DNA from: Candidatus Cloacimonetes bacterium HGW-Cloacimonetes-1
GTDB taxonomy: Bacteria > Cloacimonadota > Cloacimonadia > Cloacimonadales > Cloacimonadaceae
DNA length: 34,443 bases
Direction: 5' to 3'
Assembly: GCA_002841975.1 (NCBI GenBank)
Contig: PHBQ01000023.1
Location: 1 to 34,443 of the forward strand
The position numbers were made by a program, and so were the translations under genes. This document shows positions 33,102-34,443 of the stretch, in pieces; the first letter of the stretch is position 1, and every line of letters starts with the position of its first letter. Under the pieces are notes generated by a model, which was given only the letters and a program-made list of their open reading frames with translations, was not told where the DNA came from and ran no database searches.

Positions 33102-33547
33102 AGATCATTATGCTGGAAAACATAGAAAAAGTCGGTATTAAAGGTGAAGTTGTAAGTGTAAAGCGTGGCTTTGCCAGAAACTTCCTGATCCCAAGAAAAC
33201 ATGCTATTTATGCTACTCCCGACAATATGAAGAAGCTGGGTAACATTCAAGCTCAGATTGCTGAAAAAGAGAGCAAACAAATAGCCGAATTAAAAGTGCT
33301 TGCAGAAAAACTCAATGTCACTAATTTGAACTTCGTTCGTAAAGTAGATGAAAATGAACATATGTTTGGTTCAGTTTCCGAGAATGACATTGTGAACGAA
33401 CTCAAGGAAAAAGGCATCGTTGTGCACAAGTCAATGGTCGTGATGGACAAGCATATCAAAGAACTTGGTGAGCAAACGATTCAGATTAAATTGCATAAGG
33501 ATATTAGTTCAAATATCCGGATAGTTGTAGATAAAGAACAAGATTAA
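33098..33547 (+). CDS. rplI: Large ribosomal subunit protein bL9
   Basis: bL9 binds 23S rRNA and bridges ribosomes in a polysome. The 149-residue product has the N-terminal signature MKIIMLENIEKVGIKGEVVS, then VKRGFARNFLIPRKHAIYAT. A long connecting helix (about 45-78) follows, then a C-terminal domain with FGSVSENDIVNEL. GGAGGAATATCCGC precedes the ATG at 33098. It overlaps the preceding membrane protein by 4 bp. Confidence 0.97.
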   Translation: MKIIMLENIEKVGIKGEVVSVKRGFARNFLIPRKHAIYATPDNMKKLGNIQAQIAEKESKQIAELKVLAEKLNVTNLNFVRKVDENEHMFGSVSENDIVNELKEKGIVVHKSMVVMDKHIKELGEQTIQIKLHKDISSNIRIVVDKEQD

Positions 33548-33561
33548 ACTGGGAGGTTCCC

Positions 33562-34134
33562 ATGCAAGACAAATTGTTTAACATCAAGAAAGTCCTGGCG
33601 ATGATCGTTTTCATAGCCGTGTTTTCTCTGATGGGATTATCGACAGGTAAACCAATAATGGTACTGGCCTATGCTGTATTTTTCGTGTTAGTGTCGTTCG
33701 GCGTCATTATAACAATCCGAAAAAAGCAGAGGCATTTTGAGGTAAGTGGAAATACTAATCCTATGCTCAAAAAGATCGGTGGAATAGTACTTTTAGCCCT
33801 TGCTCTCATTTCTCCCTTGTACGTATTCAGTACTTCAAATCTGCTGAATACAGGAAAAGACGTAAATGCAGTATTCCTATTCACAGTGTTTGGGATCAGC
33901 GTTCTCTTCTTGGGATTGATGTTTGTGGCAGTCAAATTAATCAACAAGATTAATGCTACAAATCTAAACAGAGCCTTAGGTTATGTGCTGATCATTGTGG
34001 CTTCGATTATCCCCGGAGCTATTGTGGCAAGTATCGATAGATCTACTACCGGTATCGGTTCTACCTACTATATAGCGTTAGCTGTTGTAATCCTTGCATG
34101 GAATGGCTTCGGTTTAATTTCAAATCAAGAATAG
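33562..34134 (+). CDS. Six-TM membrane protein, unknown
   Basis: I do not recognise this 190-residue protein. It has about six hydrophobic segments, at roughly residues 11-28, 31-50, 72-90, 101-123, 138-157 and 167-184. Basic loops (IRKKQRH, KLINKIN) would lie on the cytoplasmic side. No catalytic or transport motif is apparent. GGGAGGTTCCC lies just before the ATG at 33562, which is 14 nt after rplI. A strong terminator follows 20 nt after the stop, so it is the last gene of the ispE-to-rplI run. Confidence 0.75.
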   Translation: MQDKLFNIKKVLAMIVFIAVFSLMGLSTGKPIMVLAYAVFFVLVSFGVIITIRKKQRHFEVSGNTNPMLKKIGGIVLLALALISPLYVFSTSNLLNTGKDVNAVFLFTVFGISVLFLGLMFVAVKLINKINATNLNRALGYVLIIVASIIPGAIVASIDRSTTGIGSTYYIALAVVILAWNGFGLISNQE

Positions 34135-34152
34135 ATATACAACATATTAGAC

Positions 34153-34197
34153 ACAGTTGCCACTTGATTATCAGATTATAGTGGCAACTGTTTTTTT
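34153..34197 (+). terminator. Strong rho-independent terminator of the ribosomal-protein run
   Basis: ACAGTTGCCACT (34153-34164) pairs perfectly over 12 bp with AGTGGCAACTGT (34180-34191). It is followed by seven T. It ends the operon after the six-TM protein gene. Confidence 0.93.
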
Positions 34198-34261
34198 GTT
34201 AGTACGTCGGGTTTTGTGCTATGAAAACCACAGCCCTATATTGGTTTCATAAGGAGTAATT

Positions 34262-34443
34262 ATGTCGATGAATAACGTCAATCTCCTTACCAAGAACTTA
34301 ATTTATCGCCTTGCGGGTGATAAATATCGAGTCTTTCTGGATGTGTACATTGCTTGGAAACCAATTGTAGGCAATCTGCTGGCAGAAAAATCTTCTCCCT
34401 TTCGCTATGAAAACGGAGTAATTTACATTGGTGTCCGAAACAG
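34262..34443 (+). CDS. DciA / DUF721-family protein, N-terminal part only
   Basis: The window ends inside this gene; 60 codons are visible. The sequence MSMNNVNLLTKNLIYRLAGD then the block VYIAWKPIVGNLLAEKSSPF followed by GVIYIGVRN match the DUF721 pattern (W-x-x-I-V-G-x-x-L-A-x-x-S-x-P, then a beta strand L-x-I-x-V-x-N). Members such as DciA load the replicative helicase DnaB in bacteria lacking DnaC or DnaI. AAGGAG lies 5 nt before the ATG at 34262; a second ATG two codons later is possible. It follows a strong terminator, so it starts a new transcript. Confidence 0.75.
   Translation, partial: MSMNNVNLLTKNLIYRLAGDKYRVFLDVYIAWKPIVGNLLAEKSSPFRYENGVIYIGVRN

Noticed and set aside
1-34443. tRNA, rRNA and riboswitch genes
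   Set aside because: Intergenic stretches were scanned by eye for TPsiC-loop GTTCRANNC motifs, cloverleaf arms and common riboswitch cores, and none was convincing; short elements could still be missed without a covariance search.

Overview
The window most likely comes from a Gram-negative, moderately AT-rich bacterium of the Cloacimonadota (WWE1) or a close FCB-group relative. This is inference from content, not a database match: a PorU/PorV-type secretion pair and FlgD-like C-terminal sorting domains occur in a genome with non-Bacteroidota gene order, an archaeal/eukaryotic-type ProS, and lineage-style small proteins with hairpin repeats. No rRNA, tRNA or CRISPR array was seen.

Layout. (1) Positions 1-2160, minus strand: the heat-shock operon hrcA-grpE-dnaK (dnaK runs off the left edge), with a sigma70-type promoter bracketed by inverted arms that resemble a divergent HrcA operator. 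(2) Positions about 2160-9758: an accessory island. It holds two paralogous ~150-residue proteins of unknown function (2471-2929 minus; 8878-9315 plus). Each is associated with 100-bp-period double-hairpin repeats, and the two arrays lie in inverted orientation about 6 kb apart. Between them are a 180-residue orphan protein, possible tiny ORFs, an overlapping primase (VirE_N/PriCT-2) and P4/D5-type helicase pair, nested inverted repeats, and a Sel1-repeat protein. No integrase or transposase was recognised. (3) Positions 9759-14401: a secreted or lipid-anchored endonuclease/exonuclease/phosphatase-fold protein, divergent from a 1169-residue C25 (gingipain-like) protein with a sorting domain. 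A strong terminator follows. (4) Positions 14491-18506: proS, cinA, purD, closely spaced. (5) Positions 18514-25314: a PorU-like C25 peptidase, a PorV-like outer-membrane protein and a lipoprotein, consistent with a type IX-like secretion system. (6) Positions 25512-28305: an SLBB-domain exporter-type protein and a tyrosine autokinase/chain-length regulator with a 13-tyrosine tail. (7) Positions 28265-34134: a tightly overlapped housekeeping run, ispE-prs-rplY-pth-rpsF-ssb-rpsR-(membrane protein)-rplI-(membrane protein), closed by a strong terminator. (8) From 34262: the start of a DciA/DUF721 gene, cut by the right edge.

How it fits together: the PorU/PorV block would export and process proteins carrying FlgD-like C-terminal domains, such as the 1169-residue gingipain-like protein encoded upstream. 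The neighbouring SLBB/tyrosine-kinase pair would control a surface polysaccharide. The most notable observations are the Trp that occupies the catalytic His position in the 1169-residue C25 protein, the repeat-associated paralog family with a shared upstream motif, the compact primase-helicase island, and the TAY triplet tract encoding the kinase tyrosine tail.
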